Shown: piece after piece, positions 44,835 to 52,840 of the stretch | Position numbering within the stretch: the first letter of the stretch is position 1 | How the letters are laid out: every line of letters starts with the position of its first letter | Position numbers and translations under genes: made by a program | DNA from: DATEDA01 sp963744255 | Lineage (GTDB): Bacteria > Pseudomonadota > Gammaproteobacteria > Burkholderiales > SG8-39 | Direction: 5' to 3' | Length of the DNA stretch: 64,000 nucleotides | Assembly (NCBI GenBank): GCA_963744255.1 | Contig: CAVUSZ010000015.1 | Span: 87,854-151,853, forward strand | Notes under the pieces: generated by a model | What the model saw: only the letters and a program-made list of their open reading frames with translations | Told to the model about the DNA's origin: nothing | Database searches by the model: none

Positions 44835-46039
44835 GCGGCGGCCCGCTCGAGGGCGTCCGGGTGCTCGACCTGACCTCGGTCGTGGTCGGCCCGCTCGCGA
44901 CGCAGATCCTCGCCGACCACGGCGCCGAGGTGATCAAGGTCGAGACGAAAGCGGGCGACCTGATCCGGGTGATGAACGGCAAGTCGGTCACGCCGGGGAT
45001 GGGCGCGAAGTTCCTGCACCTGAACCGCAACAAGCGCTCGATCGTCCTCGACCTGAAGCAGCCGGCCGGACACGCTGCGGCTCTCAAGCTCGTCGCGCGC
45101 GCGGACGTCCTCGTCTGGAATGTCCGCCCGGCGGCGATGGCGCGGCTCAAGCTCGCCTACGACGACGTGCGGGCGGTGAACCCGAAGATCGTCTACTGCG
45201 GCATGTTCGGCTTCGGGCAGGACGGCCGCTACCGCGACAAGCCCGCCTACGACACGATCATCCAGGGCGCGGGCGGGATGGCGGCGCTCCACCACCGCGC
45301 CACCGGCGAGCCGCGCTTCGTGCCGATGGTGGTCGTCGACAAGATCTCGGGGCTGATCGCGGTGCAGATGATCGCGATGGCGCTGTACGCCCGAGCCACG
45401 ACCGGCGAAGGCTGCGCGATCGAGATCCCGATGTTCGAGAACCTGGTCAAGTTCGTGCTCGAGGAGCACCTCTACCTGAGGACCTTCGAGCCGCCGCTCG
45501 GCGAGACCGGCGATCCGCGCCTGCTCGACCCGCTCGGCAAGCCGATCAGGACGAAGGACGGCTGGATCTGCATCTCCGCCAACACCGACGAGCAGGCGTT
45601 CGCGTTCTTCGCGGCAATCGGCCGGCCGGAGCTGAAGCAGGACCCCCGGTTCTCGAGCGTGCAGGCGCGGTTCTCGAACGTAGGCGAGTACTTCAAGCTG
45701 CGCGCCGACGCATTGCAGGCGCGGACGACGGCGGAATGGGTGGAGATCCTCGACCGTCACGACGTCCCCGCGATGCCGTATCGCACGCTCGACGGCCTGC
45801 TCGAGGATCCGCACCTCGCGGACGCCGGGTTCTTCGAGCTGAAGGACCATCCGACCGAGGGGAAGATCCGCAACATGCGGCTGCCGAACAGGTGGTCGAG
45901 CGGGACGCGCCAGGACTGGCAACCCGCGCCGAAGCTGGGCCAGCATTCGGTGGAGGTCCTGCGGGAGGCGGGGTACAGCGAGGTCGAGGTCGAGCGCCTC
46001 ATCGCGGCCGGCGTCACCGTCGACGGCAGCCTGAATTAG
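44831..46039 (+). CDS. CaiB/BaiF family (class III) CoA-transferase
   Basis: A 402-residue class III CoA-transferase from the GTG at 44831. Family blocks: VRVLDLTSVVVGPLATQILADHGAEVIKVE, HLNRNKRSIVLDLKQP, KIVYCGMFGFGQDG and AYDTIIQGAGGM, whose Asp141 is at the expected nucleophile position. It moves CoA between organic acids through an aspartyl-CoA anhydride. With the overlapping hydratase, an intramolecular mesaconyl-CoA transferase, or a transferase for itaconate/citramalate-like acids, is the leading guess. No lyase (mcl-type) gene is adjacent to complete such a pathway. Confidence 0.9.
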   Translation: MSGGPLEGVRVLDLTSVVVGPLATQILADHGAEVIKVETKAGDLIRVMNGKSVTPGMGAKFLHLNRNKRSIVLDLKQPAGHAAALKLVARADVLVWNVRPAAMARLKLAYDDVRAVNPKIVYCGMFGFGQDGRYRDKPAYDTIIQGAGGMAALHHRATGEPRFVPMVVVDKISGLIAVQMIAMALYARATTGEGCAIEIPMFENLVKFVLEEHLYLRTFEPPLGETGDPRLLDPLGKPIRTKDGWICISANTDEQAFAFFAAIGRPELKQDPRFSSVQARFSNVGEYFKLRADALQARTTAEWVEILDRHDVPAMPYRTLDGLLEDPHLADAGFFELKDHPTEGKIRNMRLPNRWSSGTRQDWQPAPKLGQHSVEVLREAGYSEVEVERLIAAGVTVDGSLN

Positions 46040-46049
46040 CGCGCGGGGC

Positions 46050-46970
46050 TCACCCGCGAACCGCCCGCGCGGTCGATCCCGCGCCCTCGATCCGGACGAC
46101 GTCGCCGGCGCGCAGTTTTTCGTCCTCGAGCTGCGTGACGATGACGGTGACGCCGTTGTCGAGCCGCACGGTGACGAGCTGCCCGGGCTGCGGGGTGGCG
46201 TAGAGGATGTCGGTCGTGCTCGCGCCGAGGCTGCCGAACGCGTTCGCGACGTCGGCGAACGCGCGCGCATCGCCGTCGCCGGCCGGGTTGCCGAGCGCGG
46301 CGCCGGACACGCCGTTCATCGCGCCCTCCAGTCCCAGCTCGTGCTCGGTGCGGACCACCCCCGCATCGGCCCGAATGACCCGGCCGTAGCGGATCCCGGT
46401 CTCCCCGGGGGTGCGCGTCGCCCGGCTCGCGGTCGCCGGGGCCGGCGGCTCGCCGCGCGCCATCCGCTCGCGAACACGGTCGCGGAGCTCGTCGCGGAGC
46501 GCGTCCGCCTGGGCGGTGGGAACCGGTGCGGGCGGACCGCCCACGCAGCCGGCGGGTACGACGCGCGCCGTCTCGCCCGCGCCGTCGATGCGAACGCAGT
46601 CGCCGGCGCGCAGGCCCGACGTCCCGAGCTGGGCGACGCCGACCGCCACGCCGCGATTCAGGGTCACGGTGACGTGCTCCCCAAGGCGACGGGCCGGGTA
46701 GTCGCCCTCGAGCGCGCCGCCCGCGTAACCGCCGCCCAGCGCGCCGATGACCTGAGCGACCGCGCGGCCGTCGGCGGTCGCGAACGGATGCCCGAGCGCG
46801 CGGCCGGCCACGGCCCCGAGCACCGCGCCGACACCGAGCTGGTGGTCGCTCTGCAGCGACACCGAGTCGACGCGTGCGACCCGCCCGTGCCGCAGGTCGC
46901 TCTCCGCCGGCCGCGACGCGCAGCCGGCCGCGACCAGCGCGGCCGCGGCGACGAGGAGCCCGCGCCGCAT
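46050..46970 (-). CDS. Lipoprotein with two glycine-zipper repeats
   Basis: A 306-residue lipoprotein (lipobox LVAAGC, Cys about 17). It consists of two related halves of about 120 residues. Each has a short strand-like start (GRVARVDSV; GRVIRADAGVV), a Gly/Ala zipper (VGAVLGAVAGRALG; LEGAMNGVSGAALG) and a closing block (LRAGDCVRIDGAGETARVV; LRAGDVVRIEGAGSTARAV). It resembles the SlyB/Pcp-type outer-membrane lipoproteins, duplicated. It probably stabilises the outer membrane. Its start overlaps the stop of the upstream double-hotdog gene (TGATG). Confidence 0.85.
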   Translation of the reverse strand: MRRGLLVAAAALVAAGCASRPAESDLRHGRVARVDSVSLQSDHQLGVGAVLGAVAGRALGHPFATADGRAVAQVIGALGGGYAGGALEGDYPARRLGEHVTVTLNRGVAVGVAQLGTSGLRAGDCVRIDGAGETARVVPAGCVGGPPAPVPTAQADALRDELRDRVRERMARGEPPAPATASRATRTPGETGIRYGRVIRADAGVVRTEHELGLEGAMNGVSGAALGNPAGDGDARAFADVANAFGSLGASTTDILYATPQPGQLVTVRLDNGVTVIVTQLEDEKLRAGDVVRIEGAGSTARAVRG

Positions 46971-47932
46971 CACCGCTCCTGGGCCGGACGGCACGCGTGC
47001 GTCGTCACGACCTCGAGCACCCGCCGCTTCTCCTTGCCGGTCAGCTGGGTGCGCACGACCGCCGTCAACCGCCCGTGATGGACGATTTCGGCGTGCGCCC
47101 GCAACGCAGCGCCTTCGCCCGGGCTGATGAACCAGCCGGTGATCCCGGTCAGCGCCCAGTTCGCCGGCAGCGCCGCGCTCGCCGTGACGGCCGCCAGCCC
47201 GAGCTGGATCCCGCCCTGCGCGTGGCCCACGCGGTTGCCGATGTGCGGGCCGTTCTTCATCGCCGCCGCGGCGCCGCCGGCGACTCTGCGCGGCTGGTAG
47301 CCCCAGAAGCGCTGGACAAACGCGCCGCCGTCCGAGGCGACGCGCGCGAGCGCTTCGTTCGCCTGGCGCAGGATCCTGGCTTCGTCGCGTTTGAGCGCCG
47401 ACTCCGCGAGCGGCGGTGGCGGCGGATCGTCGCGGCGGCGGTTCGGCGCCGGGTGCATCGTCACGCCGGCCGGCGGCCGGAGCGCCATGAACGAGCCGCT
47501 GCCGAGCGCGACTTCGCCGCTGCCGCTCGTCACGACGACTCTGCTCTGACCGAGGCGTCCGGAACCCTCCCGGAAGAAGCCGTGGAACTCGCCCGCGGCC
47601 TCGAGCCGGCCGGCGCGCGGCACGCCGGTGAGCTCCAGGTTCATGCTCACGGTCGCGAGCCGCGTCGCGCGCTCCAGGTTCGCCCGGACGGTTGCCGCGA
47701 GCGCGAGGTCCGCCAGCATCGCGAGCGACCCGAGGTCGACCTGGCCGTCGGCGTCCACGCAGTGCGGGCCGGGCTCGAGCGAGAGGCGGCTCGCCGCCGG
47801 CGACACGTGGTCGAACGAAACGTCGAGGAAATTCCCGGCGAAGTGGAATCCGGGTTCGCGATTGAGCGCGAGCCCGCGCAACACCCGGTCGCGGATCGCC
47901 TGCTCGTCGCCGGTCTTGCGCATCGCCGTCAT
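46970..47932 (-). CDS. Double-hotdog acyl-CoA thioesterase-like protein
   Basis: A 320-residue protein with two hotdog domains. The first contains HCVDADGQVDLGSLAMLADLALAATV, close to the PaaI/4HBT pattern where the Asp/Gly segment supports thioester binding. The second is near HIGNRVGHAQGGIQLGLAAVTASAAL. A proline-rich linker (RRRDDPPPPPLAE) lies between. It probably hydrolyses an acyl- or aryl-acyl-CoA in the cytoplasm. The gene is coupled to the lipoprotein downstream by a TGATG overlap and lies 3 nt after the methyltransferase-like gene. Confidence 0.75.
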   Translation of the reverse strand: MTAMRKTGDEQAIRDRVLRGLALNREPGFHFAGNFLDVSFDHVSPAASRLSLEPGPHCVDADGQVDLGSLAMLADLALAATVRANLERATRLATVSMNLELTGVPRAGRLEAAGEFHGFFREGSGRLGQSRVVVTSGSGEVALGSGSFMALRPPAGVTMHPAPNRRRDDPPPPPLAESALKRDEARILRQANEALARVASDGGAFVQRFWGYQPRRVAGGAAAAMKNGPHIGNRVGHAQGGIQLGLAAVTASAALPANWALTGITGWFISPGEGAALRAHAEIVHHGRLTAVVRTQLTGKEKRRVLEVVTTHACRPAQER

Positions 47933-47935
47933 CGA

Positions 47936-48484
47936 TCAGGGAATCGTCCACAGGTAAAGGTAGCGCTCGCCCCACTCGCTCGGCACGCCGATCGACGCTT
48001 GCGGCTTCCAGTCGCCCATCGCGTGCCAGTGCGAGACGACTCTCGCCCCCGGCTTGAGCTCGCGCTCGAGCTTCGGGCGGAGCCGGAGGTTGAGCTCGTT
48101 CGAGAGGTACAGCGTCACGATCGTCGCATCGCCGAGATCGGTCGTCAGCAGGTCCTCGTTCAGGAACCGGATGCGGTCCGCGACGCCCGCAGCGCGCGCG
48201 TTCGCGCGACTCTCGGCGATGCGCTCGGGATCGATGTCGACGCAGACGCCCCGCGCACCGAACCGGCTCGCCGCCATGATCACGATACGCCCGTCGCCGC
48301 AGCCGAGGTCGTACACCACGTCGGCGGAGGTCGTGCCGGCGAGCCGGAGCATCGCCTGCACGACGTCCATCGACGTCGGCTCGTAGCGCGGGTGCGCCGG
48401 GCGCGCGGCCGGTTCAGGGACACCGCCGGTCGCGGCAGCGCAGCCGGCGACGAGCAGGGCGGAGACGATCAGCAAACGCAGCAA
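47936..48484 (-). CDS. SAM-methyltransferase-fold protein with a lipoprotein-like signal
   Basis: About 182 residues from a TTG at 48484, which gives the leader LLRLLIVSALLVAGC with a lipobox; an ATG further upstream (about 48570) would extend it into the hut promoter region. The remainder is a class I methyltransferase: VVYDLGCGDGRIVIMAASRFGARGVCVDIDP, motif NEDLLTTDL and FLNED. A methyltransferase with an export signal is odd because S-adenosylmethionine is cytoplasmic. It may use the fold for another role, or the signal may anchor it. It is divergent from hutU. Confidence 0.75.
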   Translation of the reverse strand: MLRLLIVSALLVAGCAAATGGVPEPAARPAHPRYEPTSMDVVQAMLRLAGTTSADVVYDLGCGDGRIVIMAASRFGARGVCVDIDPERIAESRANARAAGVADRIRFLNEDLLTTDLGDATIVTLYLSNELNLRLRPKLERELKPGARVVSHWHAMGDWKPQASIGVPSEWGERYLYLWTIP

Positions 48485-48566
48485 CGATTCTCCGGGCGGC
48501 GCGGGTTGCGGACGGAGGGCATCCTTCTCCGGTAGATTATGCTGAACGGCGCGAAGGAGCTCGAGC

Positions 48567-50243
48567 ATGACCCACGATCCTCGCATGGACCCCACGCGGA
48601 CGATCCGCGCGCCGCGCGGCGTCGAGCGGACCGCAAAGGGCTGGATCACCGAAGCGGCGCTCCGCATGCTCATGAACAATCTCGACCCGGAGGTTGCCGA
48701 GCGCCCGCAGGAGCTGGTGGTCTACGGCGGAATCGGCCGCGCCGCCCGCGACTGGGAGTGCTTCGACAAGATCGTCGAGGTGCTCCGGCGGCTCGGCGAC
48801 GACGAGTCGCTCCTCGTCCAGTCCGGGAAGCCGGTGGCGGTCTTCAAGACGCACCCCGATGCGCCGCGTGTGCTGATCGCGAACTCGAACCTCGTCCCGC
48901 ACTGGGCGAACTGGGCGCACTTCAACGAGCTCGACCGCAAGGGCCTCATGATGTACGGGCAGATGACCGCGGGCTCGTGGATCTACATCGGCAGCCAGGG
49001 TATCGTGCAGGGCACCTACGAGACCTTCGCCGAGGCGGGGCGCCAGCACTACGGCGGCAACTGGGCCGGCAAATGGATTCTCACCGCCGGCCTGGGCGGC
49101 ATGGGCGGCGCGCAGCCGCTCGCCGCGACGATGGCCGGTGCCTCGATGCTCGCGATCGAGTGCGACCCGACGCGCATCGACATGCGCCTCAAGACCCGGT
49201 ATCTCGATGCGCGGGCGAACACGATCGACGAAGCGATCGGCCTCCTCGAGAACGCCAAAGCGCCGATCTCGGTCGGCCTGCTCGGCAACGCTGCGGAGAT
49301 CGTCCCGCAGATCCTGAAGCGCGCGCGCGAGTCGCAGTTCCGGCCTGCGCTCGTCACCGACCAGACTTCCGCGCACGACCCGGCGAACGGGTACCTGCCC
49401 GAGCGCTGGACGCTCGAGCGCTGGCGCGAGCTGCGCACCAGGGATCCGGAGGAGGTCGCGACCTCCGCGCGCGAGTCCATGGCGAAGCACGTGCGCGCGA
49501 TCCTGGGTTTCAAAGCGATGGGCATACCGTGCGTGGACTACGGCAACAACCTCCGCCAGGAGGCGAAGGACGTCGGGGTCACGGACGCCTTCGACTATCC
49601 CGGGTTCGTGCCGGCCTACATCCGCCCGCTCTTCTGCGAGGGCAAGGGCCCGTTCCGGTGGGTCGCGCTTTCGGGCGATCCCGAGGACATCTACAAGACC
49701 GATCGCAGGATCGTCGAGCTCTTTCCGCAGAACGGATCGGTGAAGCGCTGGCTCGGGATGGCGAAGGACCGGATCGCGTTCCAGGGGCTGCCGGCGCGGA
49801 TCTGCTGGCTCGGCCTCGGCGAGCGCCACCTTGCCGGGCTCGCGTTCAACGAGATGGTCGCGAAGGGCGAGCTGAAAGCGCCCATCGTGATCGGCCGCGA
49901 CCACCTGGACGGCGGCTCGGTCGCGAGCCCGAACCGCGAGACGGAGTCGATGCGGGACGGCTCGGACGCCGTGTCCGACTGGCCGCTGCTCAACGCGCTC
50001 CTCAGCACCGCCGGTGGCGCGAGCTGGGTGTCGCTTCACCATGGCGGCGGCGTCGGCATGGGCTACTCGCAGCACGCCGGTGTCGTGATCGTGGCCGACG
50101 GCACCGAGGCTGCGGCGAAACGGCTCGCGCGCGTGCTCTGGAACGATCCGGCGACGGGCGTCATGCGGCACGCCGACGCCGGCTACGACCTCGCGATCCG
50201 GTGCGCGCAGGAAAAAGGCCTCGACCTGCCGATGCTGCCGTGA
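48567..50243 (+). CDS. hutU: Urocanate hydratase
   Basis: A 558-residue urocanase, the usual length. Landmarks are PQELVVYGGIGRAARDWE, MYGQMTAGSWIYIGSQGIVQGTYETF, GGNWAGKWILTAGLGGMGGAQP (NAD-binding region) and DYGNNLRQEAKDVG. It converts urocanate to imidazolone propionate, the second step of histidine breakdown. The stop overlaps the hutI start (GTGA). The start at ATG 48567 follows AAGGAGC. Histidase (hutH) and the usual HutC regulator are not beside it. Confidence 0.96.
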   Translation: MTHDPRMDPTRTIRAPRGVERTAKGWITEAALRMLMNNLDPEVAERPQELVVYGGIGRAARDWECFDKIVEVLRRLGDDESLLVQSGKPVAVFKTHPDAPRVLIANSNLVPHWANWAHFNELDRKGLMMYGQMTAGSWIYIGSQGIVQGTYETFAEAGRQHYGGNWAGKWILTAGLGGMGGAQPLAATMAGASMLAIECDPTRIDMRLKTRYLDARANTIDEAIGLLENAKAPISVGLLGNAAEIVPQILKRARESQFRPALVTDQTSAHDPANGYLPERWTLERWRELRTRDPEEVATSARESMAKHVRAILGFKAMGIPCVDYGNNLRQEAKDVGVTDAFDYPGFVPAYIRPLFCEGKGPFRWVALSGDPEDIYKTDRRIVELFPQNGSVKRWLGMAKDRIAFQGLPARICWLGLGERHLAGLAFNEMVAKGELKAPIVIGRDHLDGGSVASPNRETESMRDGSDAVSDWPLLNALLSTAGGASWVSLHHGGGVGMGYSQHAGVVIVADGTEAAAKRLARVLWNDPATGVMRHADAGYDLAIRCAQEKGLDLPMLP

Positions 50244-51457
50244 GCGGCGCCGAAGCGATCTGGGTGAACGCGCGGCTCGCGACGATGATCGCGGGGCCGG
50301 GCTACGGCGAGATCGAGGACGGCGCGATCGCCGTCCGCGGCGGCCGGATCGCCTGGGTCGGCGCGCGGCGGGACCTGCCGACCGCGCTGCGCACCACCCA
50401 GACCTGCGAGCACGACGCGGGCGGCCGCTGGATCACGCCCGGCCTGGTCGACTGCCATACGCACCTCGTCTATGCAGGCAGCCGCGCCGGAGAGTTCGAG
50501 CAGCGGCTGAACGGCGCCACCTACGAGGAGATCGCGCGTGCGGGCGGCGGGATCCGTTCGACGGTCGCCGCGACGCGGGCCGCTTCCGAAGCGGCGCTGC
50601 TGGAAGCTTCGAAGCCGCGCCTGCGGGCGCTCGCCGCGGAGGGCGTGACGACGGTCGAGATCAAGTCGGGCTACGGCCTCGAGGCCGGCGCGGAAGCGAA
50701 GATGCTCAGGGTCGCGCGCGCTCTCGGGAACGCGCTTCCCGTGACGGTGCGCACGACCTTCCTCGGCGCGCACGCGCTGCCGCCGGAGTTCGACGGTCGC
50801 GCCGACGCTTACATCGACGAAGTCTGCGAGCGGATGCTGCCGGAGATCGCACGCGCGGGCCTCGCGGACGCGGTCGATGCGTTCTGCGAACGGATCGGGT
50901 TCAGCGCGGGGCAGACCGAGCGCGTGTTCGAGGCGGCGCGGCGGCTCGGTCTGCCGGTGAAGCTCCACGCCGAGCAGCTCTCGAACCAGGGCGGTGCGCA
51001 GCTCGCTGCGCGCTACGGCGCGCTCTCGGCCGACCACATCGAGTACGCCGAGGAGGAAGACGTCGTCGCGATGGCGCGGGCCGGGACGGTGGCGGTGCTG
51101 CTGCCCGGTGCGTTCTACTTTCTGCGCGAAACGCGCGTGCCGCCGATCGATCTGCTGCGTCGCCACGTGGTCGCGATGGCCGTGGCGACCGACTGCAACC
51201 CCGGCACCTCGCCGATGACCTCGCTCCTCCTCGCGCTCAACATGGCGTGCACGCTCTTCCGGTTGACGCCGCAGGAAGCGCTGGCCGGGGCGACGCGCGA
51301 AGCGGCGCGAGCGCTCGGCCTCGCCGCCGAGGCGGGAACGCTGGAGGCGGGGAAGGTCGCGGACTTCGTGCTCTGGGACATCGAGCGGCCGGCCGAGCTT
51401 GCGTACGGCATCGGCGTGAACCCGTGTCACGCCGTCGTGAAGCGCGGAATCGCGTGA
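50240..51457 (+). CDS. hutI: Imidazolonepropionase
   Basis: A 405-residue amidohydrolase-superfamily enzyme from a GTG overlapping the hutU stop. Metal and substrate motifs: GLVDCHTHLVYAGSRAGEFEQR, GATYEEIARAGGGIRSTV, VKLHAEQLSNQGG, SADHIEYAEEED and ATDCNPGTSP. It hydrolyses imidazolone propionate to N-formimino-glutamate. Its stop overlaps the hutF start in the same GTGA manner. Confidence 0.96.
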   Translation: MSGAEAIWVNARLATMIAGPGYGEIEDGAIAVRGGRIAWVGARRDLPTALRTTQTCEHDAGGRWITPGLVDCHTHLVYAGSRAGEFEQRLNGATYEEIARAGGGIRSTVAATRAASEAALLEASKPRLRALAAEGVTTVEIKSGYGLEAGAEAKMLRVARALGNALPVTVRTTFLGAHALPPEFDGRADAYIDEVCERMLPEIARAGLADAVDAFCERIGFSAGQTERVFEAARRLGLPVKLHAEQLSNQGGAQLAARYGALSADHIEYAEEEDVVAMARAGTVAVLLPGAFYFLRETRVPPIDLLRRHVVAMAVATDCNPGTSPMTSLLLALNMACTLFRLTPQEALAGATREAARALGLAAEAGTLEAGKVADFVLWDIERPAELAYGIGVNPCHAVVKRGIA

Positions 51458-52830
51458 CCGCTTTCCTCGCCGACCTCGCGCTGCTGCCCGGCGGATGGGC
51501 GAAGAACGTGCGGCTCGAGGTGGACGCGAACGGCAGCCTGTCCGCCGTTTCGCCGGATGCGTCCGGGGCGGGCGCGACGCGGCTCGCGGGGCCCGTACTC
51601 CCGGGGATCTGCGACCTGCACTGCCACGCCTTCCAGCGCGCGATGGCCGGATTGACCGAGCGGCGCTCCGCCACGGCGGACAGCTTCTGGACCTGGCGCG
51701 ACGTGATGTACCGGTTCGCCGCGCGGCTCACGCCGGAGGACCTCGAGGCGGTCGCCGCGCAGCTCTACGTCGAGCTCCTGAAGGGCGGCTACACCTCGGT
51801 GTGCGAGTTCCACTACGTCCACAACGATCCCGACGGCCGTCCGTACGCGAACCGCGCGGAGATGGCGCAGCGTCTCCTGCGCGCCGCGCGGCGGGCCGGG
51901 ATCGGCATCACCATGCTTCCGGTGCTGTATCAGACCGCGGATTTCGGCGGCGTCCCGCCTCACGACGGCCAGCGCCGCTTCGTCACGGCCACCGCCGAGC
52001 TGCTGTCGATCGTCGCGGCGCTGCGCGTCCTCGCCGCGGGCGATCCCAACGCATGCGTCGGCATTGCCCCGCACTCGCTGCGCGCGGTGCCGCCCGAGGC
52101 GCTGCGCGACGCCATCCGCGGTCTCGACGCAATCGACGCGGCCGCGCCGATCCACATCCACGTCGCCGAGCAGACGAAGGAGGTCGACGACTGTCTCGCG
52201 TGGAGCGGGCGGCGCCCGGTCGAGTGGCTGCTGGCGAACCACGCGGTGTCGTCGCGCTGGTGCCTCGTCCACGCCACGCACCTCACCGACGGCGAAGTGC
52301 GTGCGCTGGCTGGATCCGGCGCCGTCGCGGGGTTGTGCCCGACGACGGAAGCGAACCTCGGCGATGGCTTCTTTCCCCTGCCGGCATTCCTCGCGCAGGG
52401 TGGCGCGTTCGGCGTCGGCTCGGACAGCAACGTCTCGACGTCGACGATCGAGGAGCTGCGCTGGCTCGAGTACGGGCAGCGGCTGCTGCACCGGCGCCGC
52501 AGCGTCGCGGCATCCGCGGGGACGCCGTCGCCGGGCCTCGCGCTCTACCAGGGCGCCGTCCCCGGGGGCGCACGCGCGTCCGGCCGCCCGATCGCGGGCC
52601 TCGCGGCCGGGCAGCGTGCCGATTTCCTGGTGATCGACGCCGACGTGCCGTTTCTCTGCGCGCGCGGTCCGGACGAGCTTCTCGATGCGATCGTGTTCGG
52701 GGGCAACGTGAATCCGGTCCGGGACGTTTTCGTCGGCGGCCGGCAGGTGATCGCGAGTGGAGGACATGCGAGCGAGGCCGCCATCCATGCCGCGTATCGC
52801 GCGGCAGCGGGACGCCTCGCGGCCCTTTAG
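51454..52830 (+). CDS. hutF: Formimidoylglutamate deiminase
   Basis: A 458-residue amidohydrolase from GTG 51454. It has GICDLHCHAFQRAMAGLTERR, TSVCEFHYVHND, IHIHVAEQTKEVDDC, LVHATHLTD and GVGSDSNVSTSTIEELRWLEYGQR. It releases ammonia from formimino-glutamate to give N-formylglutamate, so this organism uses the two-step (HutF-HutG) end of the pathway. hutG (N-formylglutamate deformylase) is not in the window. Three successive GTGA overlaps tie U-I-F into one translation-coupled unit. Confidence 0.95.
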   Translation: MTAFLADLALLPGGWAKNVRLEVDANGSLSAVSPDASGAGATRLAGPVLPGICDLHCHAFQRAMAGLTERRSATADSFWTWRDVMYRFAARLTPEDLEAVAAQLYVELLKGGYTSVCEFHYVHNDPDGRPYANRAEMAQRLLRAARRAGIGITMLPVLYQTADFGGVPPHDGQRRFVTATAELLSIVAALRVLAAGDPNACVGIAPHSLRAVPPEALRDAIRGLDAIDAAAPIHIHVAEQTKEVDDCLAWSGRRPVEWLLANHAVSSRWCLVHATHLTDGEVRALAGSGAVAGLCPTTEANLGDGFFPLPAFLAQGGAFGVGSDSNVSTSTIEELRWLEYGQRLLHRRRSVAASAGTPSPGLALYQGAVPGGARASGRPIAGLAAGQRADFLVIDADVPFLCARGPDELLDAIVFGGNVNPVRDVFVGGRQVIASGGHASEAAIHAAYRAAAGRLAAL

Positions 52831-52840
52831 TATCGGGTCC

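Noticed and set aside
48506..48538. TTGCGG...TAGATT promoter for hutU
   Set aside because: The 21-nt spacer is too long for a normal sigma70 promoter.
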